This document shows, piece by piece, positions 5,292 to 11,054 of a stretch of 11,973 bases of DNA (the stretch's first letter is position 1; every line of letters starts with the position of its first letter). Where the stretch lies: the NCBI GenBank assembly GCA_016283075.1, contig JAEEMF010000066.1, forward strand, positions 1 to 11,973, in the 5' to 3' direction. Under the pieces are notes generated by a model that ran no database searches, was not told where the DNA came from, and saw only the letters and a list, made by a program, of their open reading frames with translations. The stretch is from Bacilli bacterium. Its GTDB lineage: Bacteria; Bacillota_I; Bacilli_A; RF39; UBA660. Position numbers and translations under genes: made by a program.

Positions 5292-5870
5292 ATGAATAAA
5301 GTATTTTTATATTTATATCCTATAAAAGATTATACGAAAATGTTTTTACATGATGATGAATATTATGATGAAGAACATCTTGAAAGACCTTTACTTATTT
5401 TAAATGAAACAATTGAAAAAAGATATAGAGAAAAAGGTTATCAGGTAGTATTTGTTTTATATCCGGATAGAGATTTATATGGGATAGAGAAAAAGGAAGT
5501 AGATAAAGTTATATTTACTGATATATTTTTTTCTGATTCAATTAATAGATATCCTAGTGAAGAATTATTGCTAAATCAATTAGGAAACATAGATGAATTA
5601 GTTGTTGGAGGATATCATGCTCTTGATTGTGTAAAAAGAGTAGCGGAAAATGCTCTTCTAAAAGGTATTAATACATTAGTTGATTTAGACTTAACAGATT
5701 TATTCTTTAAACTATATCAACAAAAAGAATATTTTAATATTTATAATTATGATCCAGATAAATTAAGAAATTTTATGGTATATAGACGAGGAGAAGAACG
5801 TAAGAGTTTTGAAGAAAGAATAGTTGATAGAAATTATTCTAGTCCTGTATATTCATTTATTAAAAAATAA
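5292..5870 (+). CDS. Unknown 192-residue alpha/beta protein
   Basis: I do not recognise a family with confidence. The protein alternates strand-like and helical segments: KVFLYLYP (3-10), YQVVFVLYPDRD (50-61), a loop, DELVVGGYHALDCVKRVAEN (101-120), then GINTLVDLDLTDLFF (125-139). The strand-GGxHxxDC-helix element followed by an acidic strand end resembles Rossmann-type hydrolases such as isochorismatase-like proteins, but I see no complete catalytic set. There is no signal peptide or membrane span. The start at ATG 5292 has GGTG 6 bases before it, and the earlier in-frame ATG falls at the promoter -10. The HIT-like gene follows after 45 bases without a terminator, so the two are probably co-transcribed. 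Confidence 0.75.
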   Translation: MNKVFLYLYPIKDYTKMFLHDDEYYDEEHLERPLLILNETIEKRYREKGYQVVFVLYPDRDLYGIEKKEVDKVIFTDIFFSDSINRYPSEELLLNQLGNIDELVVGGYHALDCVKRVAENALLKGINTLVDLDLTDLFFKLYQQKEYFNIYNYDPDKLRNFMVYRRGEERKSFEERIVDRNYSSPVYSFIKK

Positions 5871-5915
5871 GTATTATAATTAAAATATATTATTATATTT
5901 AGTAGGAGGTATAAA

Positions 5916-6341
5916 ATGAATAATTTAGATTTTATGAGTAAGTTTGAACCTGAAACAAGATGTATTAAAGATTTTAAATACTGGATTGTATGTTTTAGGG
6001 CTAAACAAGCAACTTTGGGTGATGTAGTTATACTATTAAAAAGAGAAATAGCTTCAGTTGGTGAAATGCTTCCTGAAGAAGGAGAAGAGTTTCCTAAAGT
6101 TATTAAGTGGTATGAAGAAACATGTATAAATAAATTTGGAGCAGTTAAATTTAATTATGTAATCATGATGATGAAGGATAATTTTGTTCATTATCATGCT
6201 TTTCCAAGATACGATAAAGAAATATCTATGTTTGATATGAAGTGGGTTGACAATGACTGGCCTAGAGCAATTAATTATAAAGAGGGTATTGTCTTAGAAG
6301 AAGATAAAATACAAGAAATAAAGAATTATATGATGGATTGA
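5916..6341 (+). CDS. HIT-like nucleotide-binding protein
   Basis: A 141-residue protein of HIT size and layout. YWIVCFRAKQATLGDVVILLKREI (about residues 22-45) resembles the family core strands that hold the nucleotide, followed by a helix and then the signature region NFVHYHAFPRY (residues 89-99). In the HIT motif HxHxH the middle His is the nucleophile. Here the middle and last positions are His92 and His94, while the first is Phe90. Proteins of this type cleave or transfer nucleotides, for example Ap4A hydrolases. AGGAGG (5904-5909) lies 6 bases before ATG 5916, a strong start. A possible TATAAT at 5875-5880 could give an extra internal promoter. A perfect hairpin terminator follows. I infer a small nucleotide hydrolase whose activity may differ because the first His is lost. 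Confidence 0.65.
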   Translation: MNNLDFMSKFEPETRCIKDFKYWIVCFRAKQATLGDVVILLKREIASVGEMLPEEGEEFPKVIKWYEETCINKFGAVKFNYVIMMMKDNFVHYHAFPRYDKEISMFDMKWVDNDWPRAINYKEGIVLEEDKIQEIKNYMMD

Positions 6342-6354
6342 TATTTACAAAATT

Positions 6355-6376
6355 AACTCGTTTAAACGAGTTTTTT
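6355..6376 (+). terminator. Intrinsic terminator after the HIT-like gene
   Basis: AACTCGTTTAAACGAGTT (6355-6372) is a perfect 18-base palindrome that runs into six T (6371-6376). It shares the ACTCG/CGAGT core with the terminators at 3723 and 5213. Confidence 0.8.
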
Positions 6377-6388
6377 ATTTGTTCTTTA

Positions 6389-6410
6389 TGATATAATGAA
6401 GATAGGTGAG
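6389..6410 (+). promoter_or_regulatory. Extended -10 promoter of the DUF3592-like membrane gene
   Basis: TGATATAAT (6389-6397) and AGGTGAG (6404-6410) are separated by 6 bases. The predicted transcript start at about 6404 falls on the ribosome binding site, giving a leader of about 10 bases. The ATG at 6396 is inside the -10 box, so ATG 6414 is the start. Confidence 0.75.
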
Positions 6411-6413
6411 AGT

Positions 6414-7325
6414 ATGAAAAAAAGTGAAAAGATTATAGCTACAATAGTTGCATTAGTATTTATAGGTTTTGGAATATATATGACATTTTTTGATGGAAAT
6501 CTAAGTAAGTATGATTCTAAAACAAATGCTTATAAAGTAGATGTTAATGAATATTATGATAGTGATAATGGTACTATGTATAAACCTACATTTTACTTTA
6601 GAGCTCATGGTAAAGAATATGTATGTGATTCTAAAATAAGTAGTTCATCTTATCCTAATTCGGAGAATAATACAGTTTATTATGATTCTAGTAATCCATT
6701 AAAATGTACTCCATCGTACGGACAATCTCGAAGTATCGTTCTAGGAATTATATTTATTGCAGTTGGTATTTTAGTTATTACTTCTTTATTTATTAAGAGG
6801 AAACCTAAAACAGAAGGGGAGCTTAAAGCGCTTAAAGATAAAGAAATAGTTACTAATGAAAAGATGTATCAAGTTGCTAATTCAGTAGAAGTAATTGTTA
6901 GTAGAGTAATAATTGGTTTTATATTATTAGTTCTTCTTATACTAATTATTATGGATTTAATATTAGTAAAACAAACTATTCAGTATAAAGATTATATAGA
7001 AACTACTGCTACTCTTTCTCATAATGCAGGTGAATCTGATGATGGTTTATGGTATAAATATGCATATACATTCTTAGATAAGAATAATGTTAAGCATGAA
7101 ATAATAATTGAAATACCAAAAGAAAGTATTTCTCAGGCTACTGATACTAAAATAATTAAATATAATGAAAATAATCCAGAAGAATATGCTGATGATAATA
7201 TGATCTTATCTAGAAACGGATTTATTTGGTTTGGTATTAAAGTAGGAGCATTTATTATATTAATAATACTATTCATTAATATAAGAAAATTTAGTAATAC
7301 CAATTTTAAAATAAACAATAATTAA
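6414..7325 (+). CDS. Four-helix membrane protein with two DUF3592-like extracytoplasmic domains
   Basis: A 303-residue integral membrane protein built as a tandem duplication. Predicted helices lie at about 7-25, 106-128, 160-186 and 270-290. Between each helix pair is a soluble domain (27-104 and 190-268) ending in a matching motif, VYYDSSNPLKC (88-98) and IIKYNENNPEEY (247-258). The pattern of strands plus a Y-x-x-x-NP ending between two helices is that of DUF3592. With a charged segment at 128-158 between halves, N- and C-termini and the linker would be cytoplasmic. Function is unknown for the family as far as I know. The start at ATG 6414 is fixed by AGGTGAG and by the promoter position. 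It is a single-gene transcript with a terminator overlapping its stop codon. Confidence 0.75.
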   Translation: MKKSEKIIATIVALVFIGFGIYMTFFDGNLSKYDSKTNAYKVDVNEYYDSDNGTMYKPTFYFRAHGKEYVCDSKISSSSYPNSENNTVYYDSSNPLKCTPSYGQSRSIVLGIIFIAVGILVITSLFIKRKPKTEGELKALKDKEIVTNEKMYQVANSVEVIVSRVIIGFILLVLLILIIMDLILVKQTIQYKDYIETTATLSHNAGESDDGLWYKYAYTFLDKNNVKHEIIIEIPKESISQATDTKIIKYNENNPEEYADDNMILSRNGFIWFGIKVGAFIILIILFINIRKFSNTNFKINNN

Positions 7326-7346
7326 ACTCACTTATGTGAGTTTTTT
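7324..7346 (+). terminator. Intrinsic terminator overlapping a stop codon
   Basis: AACTCAC (7325-7331) pairs with GTGAGTT (7336-7342) around TTAT, with six T at 7341-7346. The 5' arm takes in the last base of the TAA stop codon. Confidence 0.75.
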
Positions 7347-7350
7347 ATTA

Positions 7351-7359
7351 TGTTATAAT
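7351..7359 (+). promoter_or_regulatory. Extended -10 promoter of the phosphotransferase-acetyltransferase operon
   Basis: TGTTATAAT (7351-7359) follows the terminator T-tract by 4 bases. GTGGTGG (7364-7370) is the ribosome binding site before ATG 7376, so the leader is about 10 bases. In-frame GTG codons at 7364 and 7367 are part of this site and are not the start. Confidence 0.7.
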
Positions 7360-7375
7360 AAATGTGGTGGTTATT

Positions 7376-8287
7376 ATGGATGATATAGTTAAAATTATAA
7401 TTAAGAATTATGAATCTTTATTTGGAATTAATCCTTCCATCAATAAAATTAATGTAGGATTTACCAATACTATATATAATGTTAATGATTCATTTATTAT
7501 AAAGATATGTTCTAATCCTAAAAATGAAGAGAAGTTTATTAAAGAAATAAACTTTTATAATTCTAACAAGGATAATAAAATGATTCCTAAAATGTATGTT
7601 GGAAATATAGATAAAAAGGATGTTCCTTATATGTATGAAATACTTGAAAAAGTAGAAGGCTCTTCTTTATATAATGTATGGCATACACTAAACGAAGATG
7701 AAAGAGAAAATATAATTAAAAAGTTATGCGATTCTATGAAGTCTTTTCATAGTAATAAAGGTAAACCATATAACTGGTATGAAAAGGGTTGCTTAATTTT
7801 TAATGATGCATATGAAAAAGTTAAAAAGTTAAATATTTTTAATGAAACAGAATATATTTCAATTGATAATGCATATAATAGGTTTTCTCTTTATTTAGAT
7901 TCAAATGAGTTTGCTCTTGTTCATAATGATTTACACTTTGATAATATTATTTATAATAAAGGGAGTATAAAGCTAATTGATTTTGAAAGATCTTTATATG
8001 CTCCTATAGATTTTGAACTTGATATTATATATAGAATGATAAGAAAACCATGGAAGTTTGCAAGTGAAGAAACAGAAAAGTATACTAAATTAGAAGATTA
8101 TTCTAATATAATGAAGTACATAAAAAAGTATTATCCTGAAATAATAAATATTCCTAATTTATATAAAAGACTTGCAATATATGATATGATATATTACATG
8201 AAACAGTTAAATGAATATCCTCATGTAAAAGAACTTAAAGAAGATATTCTTAATGCTTCAAGAATAGTAGGTGATAATAATGCTTAA
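7376..8287 (+). CDS. APH-family phosphotransferase (aminoglycoside/choline kinase-like)
   Basis: A 303-residue protein with the phosphotransferase fold. GFTNTIYNVND (28-38) forms the nucleotide-binding strands and FIIKI carries Lys43, the candidate ATP lysine. LVHNDLHFDNII (181-192) is the catalytic Brenner-type motif with Asp185 and Asn190. KLIDFERS (199-206) has Asp202 as the metal ligand. The family phosphorylates hydroxyls of small molecules such as aminoglycosides, choline or sugars; the sequence does not identify the substrate. The GNAT gene starts inside its 3' end with an 8-base overlap, so the two are translationally coupled. The pairing could mean successive modification of one small molecule, but both families are very broad. 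I would not call it an antibiotic resistance gene on this evidence. Confidence 0.85.
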   Translation: MDDIVKIIIKNYESLFGINPSINKINVGFTNTIYNVNDSFIIKICSNPKNEEKFIKEINFYNSNKDNKMIPKMYVGNIDKKDVPYMYEILEKVEGSSLYNVWHTLNEDERENIIKKLCDSMKSFHSNKGKPYNWYEKGCLIFNDAYEKVKKLNIFNETEYISIDNAYNRFSLYLDSNEFALVHNDLHFDNIIYNKGSIKLIDFERSLYAPIDFELDIIYRMIRKPWKFASEETEKYTKLEDYSNIMKYIKKYYPEIINIPNLYKRLAIYDMIYYMKQLNEYPHVKELKEDILNASRIVGDNNA

Positions 8288-8822
8288 AATAGTTGAACCA
8301 AATGAAAAATATATTAAAGGGTATAAAGAAGCTTATGAGTTAACTCTTAAGAAGTTTGAAGATGGCGTTATAAAAAAACATAACATTTTGTTTGAAAATC
8401 CTGATAAAGTAGATATAGTACAAAAAATGTTAGATAATAGAGAACAATCTAAACTTCCTGCTCATTTTGTTCCTTCATTTGACTTTTTTGCTGTAGATGA
8501 TGATGAACTAATAGGACTTGTTAATATACGAATAAGACTTACTGATAATCTAATTCGTTATGGTGGTCATATTGGTTATGCGGTGAACCCAAAGTACTGG
8601 GGTAAAGGTTATGGTACTAAAATACTTAAAATAGTATTAGAAACATATAAGGATTTAATTGAAGAAAATAAAATATTAATTACATGTGATGATAACAATA
8701 TTGGATCTTATAAAATAATTGAAGCTAATGGCGGTATTTTAGAAAATAAAGTTGAAAATGAGGATAATGGGGAAAAATTTTTAACAAGAAGATACTGGAT
8801 AGATAAAGAGCATATTAAATAA
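8280..8822 (+). CDS. GNAT-family N-acetyltransferase
   Basis: A 180-residue protein with the GNAT fold. FFAVDDDELIGLVNIRI (69-85) is the central strand pair, GHIGYAVNPKYWGKGYGTKI (96-115) contains motif A with the GKGYG acetyl-CoA pyrophosphate loop, and DDNNIGSYKIIEANGG is the conserved helix before the last strands. It resembles the predicted acetyltransferases grouped as COG3981. It transfers acetyl from acetyl-CoA to an amine, target unknown. I chose ATG 8280, which overlaps the end of the phosphotransferase gene by 8 bases, with AGGTG shortly upstream inside that gene. The GTG at 8271 is part of that ribosome binding region. The last codons also form the 5' arm of the terminator. Confidence 0.88.
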   Translation: MLKIVEPNEKYIKGYKEAYELTLKKFEDGVIKKHNILFENPDKVDIVQKMLDNREQSKLPAHFVPSFDFFAVDDDELIGLVNIRIRLTDNLIRYGGHIGYAVNPKYWGKGYGTKILKIVLETYKDLIEENKILITCDDNNIGSYKIIEANGGILENKVENEDNGEKFLTRRYWIDKEHIK

Positions 8823-8831
8823 TGCTCTTTT
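8805..8831 (+). terminator. Terminator whose 5' arm is coding sequence
   Basis: AAAGAGCAT (8805-8813), coding for part of the GNAT C-terminus, pairs with ATGCTCTTT (8822-8830) around an 8-base loop that contains most of the TAA stop codon. A T-rich stretch follows. A ribosome reaching the stop would cover the 5' arm, so translation and termination may interfere. Confidence 0.7.
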
Positions 8832-8841
8832 ATTTCCCTTA

Positions 8842-8850
8842 TGATATAAT
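8842..8850 (+). promoter_or_regulatory. Extended -10 promoter of the ATPase-HD-nucleotidyltransferase operon
   Basis: TGATATAAT (8842-8850) is followed after 6 bases by AGGTGGG (8857-8863), the ribosome binding site of ATG 8868. The predicted leader is about 11 bases. The GTG at 8859 is inside the ribosome binding site and is not the start. Confidence 0.75.
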
Positions 8851-8867
8851 ACTTTTAGGTGGGTTAT

Positions 8868-9608
8868 ATGAGTTTTAATGATAAGTTAATAATTGATAAA
8901 ATAATACTTAATAGAAATAAGATACCTTCATTTGATAAGTATCCTTTTAATATTGAAGTAGTTAAAAACTTTAAAGAATTAGAACTCACATCTCCAGTAA
9001 CGTTCTTTATTGGCGAAAATGGAGTAGGAAAATCTACTTTTATAGAAGCTCTTGCTGTAGCACTTGGTCTTCCTGCTGAAGGAGGAACTCAAAACTTTAT
9101 GTATGAAACTAAAAATACTACATCTGAGTTGTCTGATTATCTTGTTTATACAAAAAGAAGAAATCCCAAAACAAAGTTCTTCTTAAGAGCAGAAAGTTTT
9201 TATAACTTTGCTTCAGAAGTAAAAAATTTAGCAGAGAATAATGGATATAGAAAAATATATGATAGTTATGGTGGTAGTCTTCATGAGTGTTCACATGGTG
9301 AATCATTTCTAAACTTAGTAAAGAATAGATTCTCAGATAATGGTTTATATATACTAGATGAACCGGAAGCAGCACTTTCTCCTGAAAGACAGTTATCTCT
9401 TTTATGTTTAATAGATGAATTAGTAAGCCATGGTAGTCAGTTTATAATAGCAACTCACTCACCAATACTTATTAGTTATCGAAATGGGAAAATACTAAAT
9501 TTAAATGATAACTTTAAAGAAGTTAAATATAAAGATACTGATATATATTCTATATATAGAATGTATTTAGATGATCCGGCTGGGATGCAACATAGATTAC
9601 TTGATTAG
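8868..9608 (+). CDS. SMC/ABC-like AAA ATPase (COG3910-type)
   Basis: A 246-residue soluble ATPase with all core motifs: Walker A GENGVGKST (49-57), signature-like SHGES (142-146), Walker B with GLYILDEPEA (Asp164, Glu165) and H-loop ATHSP (His197). There are no membrane spans and no coiled-coil arm between Walker A and the signature, only about 85 residues, so it is a compact stand-alone ATPase and not a full SMC, RecF or transporter subunit. Such proteins dimerise head-to-tail around ATP. Cellular role is not established to my knowledge. It is first in an operon with an HD hydrolase (11-base gap) and a nucleotidyltransferase. Start ATG 8868 follows AGGTGGG. Confidence 0.85.
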   Translation: MSFNDKLIIDKIILNRNKIPSFDKYPFNIEVVKNFKELELTSPVTFFIGENGVGKSTFIEALAVALGLPAEGGTQNFMYETKNTTSELSDYLVYTKRRNPKTKFFLRAESFYNFASEVKNLAENNGYRKIYDSYGGSLHECSHGESFLNLVKNRFSDNGLYILDEPEAALSPERQLSLLCLIDELVSHGSQFIIATHSPILISYRNGKILNLNDNFKEVKYKDTDIYSIYRMYLDDPAGMQHRLLD

Positions 9609-9619
9609 TGGAGGTATTT

Positions 9620-10174
9620 ATGAAAAAAGATATTTTTAAAGAAGAACTTAGTAGATTTACTAATGAAAATGTAAGAAAAAGTGCTGAATATGTTTTAGAA
9701 CAGCTTCCAGACTATTTTTACACTGTTCCAGCTTCTTCAACAGGTAAATATCATCCATCTTTTTCTCTAGGAGAAGGTGGACTTGTAAGACATGTTAAAG
9801 CTGCAATGATAATACTAGAAGAAATGTTTCAAAATGAAGTATTCTGCTCATGTGATGAATATAAGAAAGATTTAATAAGAATGGCTTTACTTCTTCATGA
9901 TGGATTTAAACATGGTTTAGTAGGTACTGGTTATACAGTAGTTGAACATCCTGTTATTATGGCTGACTACTTAGTAGAAAATAAAGATAAATTATTTATA
10001 AGTGAAGACGATGCTAAGTTTGTAGCAAGTCTTATTAGATGTCATATGGGTCCATGGAATAAAGATCGTTTTGGTAAAGTGATAATGCCTGTACCTAAAA
10101 CTGAAGAAGAAAAACTAGTACACTTATGTGATTATATTGCTTCAAGAAAATGTATTGAAATAAAGGTTAAGTGA
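9620..10174 (+). CDS. HD-domain metal-dependent phosphohydrolase
   Basis: A 184-residue protein with the HD superfamily residue series: His58 (in GGLVRHV), His93-Asp94 (ALLLHDGFKHG), His110 (VVEHPV), His142 (IRCHMGPW) and Asp171 (LCDYIASRK). These would bind a metal pair. The family cleaves phosphomonoesters or phosphodiesters, often of nucleotides. The spacing fits a small soluble HD hydrolase. GGAGG (9610-9614) sits 5 bases before ATG 9620. The upstream ATPase gene ends at 9608, and the next gene starts 5 bases after this stop, so all three are tightly co-transcribed. A nucleotide or modified-nucleic-acid substrate is plausible given the neighbouring nucleotidyltransferase, but that is inference. 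Confidence 0.82.
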   Translation: MKKDIFKEELSRFTNENVRKSAEYVLEQLPDYFYTVPASSTGKYHPSFSLGEGGLVRHVKAAMIILEEMFQNEVFCSCDEYKKDLIRMALLLHDGFKHGLVGTGYTVVEHPVIMADYLVENKDKLFISEDDAKFVASLIRCHMGPWNKDRFGKVIMPVPKTEEEKLVHLCDYIASRKCIEIKVK

Positions 10175-10179
10175 TCATA

Positions 10180-10929
10180 ATGTATAGTTTAGAAGATAGA
10201 GATAAGTTTTTTTATAATATTAGAGATAATGTTAAGAAGTCTAAGAGATTGATAGGTACATACTTAATAGGATCTTCATCTATTGGATTTAGAGATATAT
10301 ACTCAGACTGTGACTTTATGATGGCATATAAAAAGAATGCTAAAGTAGAAGATGTAAGAAAAGAAATACTTTCCTTCTTTAATAAAAAAGATATTGGTTA
10401 TATTATGGAAAGAAAATGGTCTGATACTATATGGGGAGTCTCTATTTACATGAAAAATGGATTAAGCTCTGATATATCTTTTGGACCTCTTGATGAATTA
10501 AAGATTAGATCTAATCAAATAGCTGTAGGAGTAGATACAAAAAATATGCTTAAGAAGCATATGGAAGAATATGTAAAAAGTGTTAAACCTAAAGAATTAG
10601 ATTTAGATAATATTGGATGGAACTTTATGTACCTTCTTCGTAAGATTAGTATAGCTCTAGAAAGAAAGAATAATGTATATGCCTATCAGCTTCTAAATGA
10701 TGCTAGATTAGAAGTAATGAATCTAGAGGGTCATCGTGAAATAATGAAGATGCATGAGTTTAAAGCATATAATGAACTAGATAAAAATTTTTTAAAAAAG
10801 ATTAATAAGACTATACCTAGAAATACGAGTTCTAGAGAAATAAAAAGATGCTCTAAAGCACTACTTAATATATTTAATAGTCTACCTTTTAAATTTGATA
10901 AAAACTTATCATATTTATTATTTTTATAA
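10180..10929 (+). CDS. Nucleotidyltransferase-domain protein (pol beta superfamily)
   Basis: A 249-residue protein. The N-terminal domain has the nucleotidyltransferase signature: GSSSIG (31-36), then YSDCDFMM with Asp43 and Asp45, and a third acidic residue at Asp98 in SSDISFG. These are the metal ligands for transferring a nucleoside monophosphate. The C-terminal half (about 130-249) is helical and basic and could bind the acceptor. The size is close to aminoglycoside nucleotidyltransferases, but similarity beyond the core is not evident, and RNA, protein or small-molecule acceptors are all possible. ATG 10180 begins 5 bases after the HD gene stop with a weak AAGG about 11 bases upstream, suggesting translational coupling. 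Confidence 0.8.
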   Translation: MYSLEDRDKFFYNIRDNVKKSKRLIGTYLIGSSSIGFRDIYSDCDFMMAYKKNAKVEDVRKEILSFFNKKDIGYIMERKWSDTIWGVSIYMKNGLSSDISFGPLDELKIRSNQIAVGVDTKNMLKKHMEEYVKSVKPKELDLDNIGWNFMYLLRKISIALERKNNVYAYQLLNDARLEVMNLEGHREIMKMHEFKAYNELDKNFLKKINKTIPRNTSSREIKRCSKALLNIFNSLPFKFDKNLSYLLFL

Positions 10930-10958
10930 AAACCTTATAAATAGTTATAAGGTTTTTT
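10929..10958 (+). terminator. Intrinsic terminator after the nucleotidyltransferase gene
   Basis: AAAACCTTATAA (10929-10940) pairs with TTATAAGGTTTT (10945-10956) around ATAG, with T residues to 10958. The stem begins on the last base of the stop codon. Confidence 0.8.
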
Positions 10959-10965
10959 CTTTTAA

Positions 10966-10974
10966 TGGTATAAT
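10966..10974 (+). promoter_or_regulatory. Extended -10 promoter upstream of the DHHW-like gene
   Basis: TGGTATAAT (10966-10974) repeats the pattern at 5253-5261. A second TATAAT lies at 10992-10997. From the first, the leader to ATG 11055 would be about 74 bases, unusually long for this window. I found no convincing riboswitch-like fold in it. Confidence 0.6.
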
Positions 10975-11054
10975 ATATATAGATGATTTATTATAATATA
11001 TAAAGGTAAGAAAATCGCAAGAATGTAATATAAGTGTAAAATGAGGTATAAAAA

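Noticed and set aside
6396..6413. Start of the membrane protein at ATG 6396
   Set aside because: This ATG is inside the TATAAT box; ATG 6414 follows AGGTGAG and begins a normal basic-plus-hydrophobic membrane N-terminus.
7376..8287. Calling the phosphotransferase an aminoglycoside resistance gene
   Set aside because: Only general fold motifs are visible. The family includes choline, homoserine and sugar kinases, and nothing here specifies the substrate.
10975..11054. Riboswitch or small RNA in the leader of the DHHW-like gene
   Set aside because: No stable stem pattern or known aptamer signature was visible in this 80-base AT-rich stretch.
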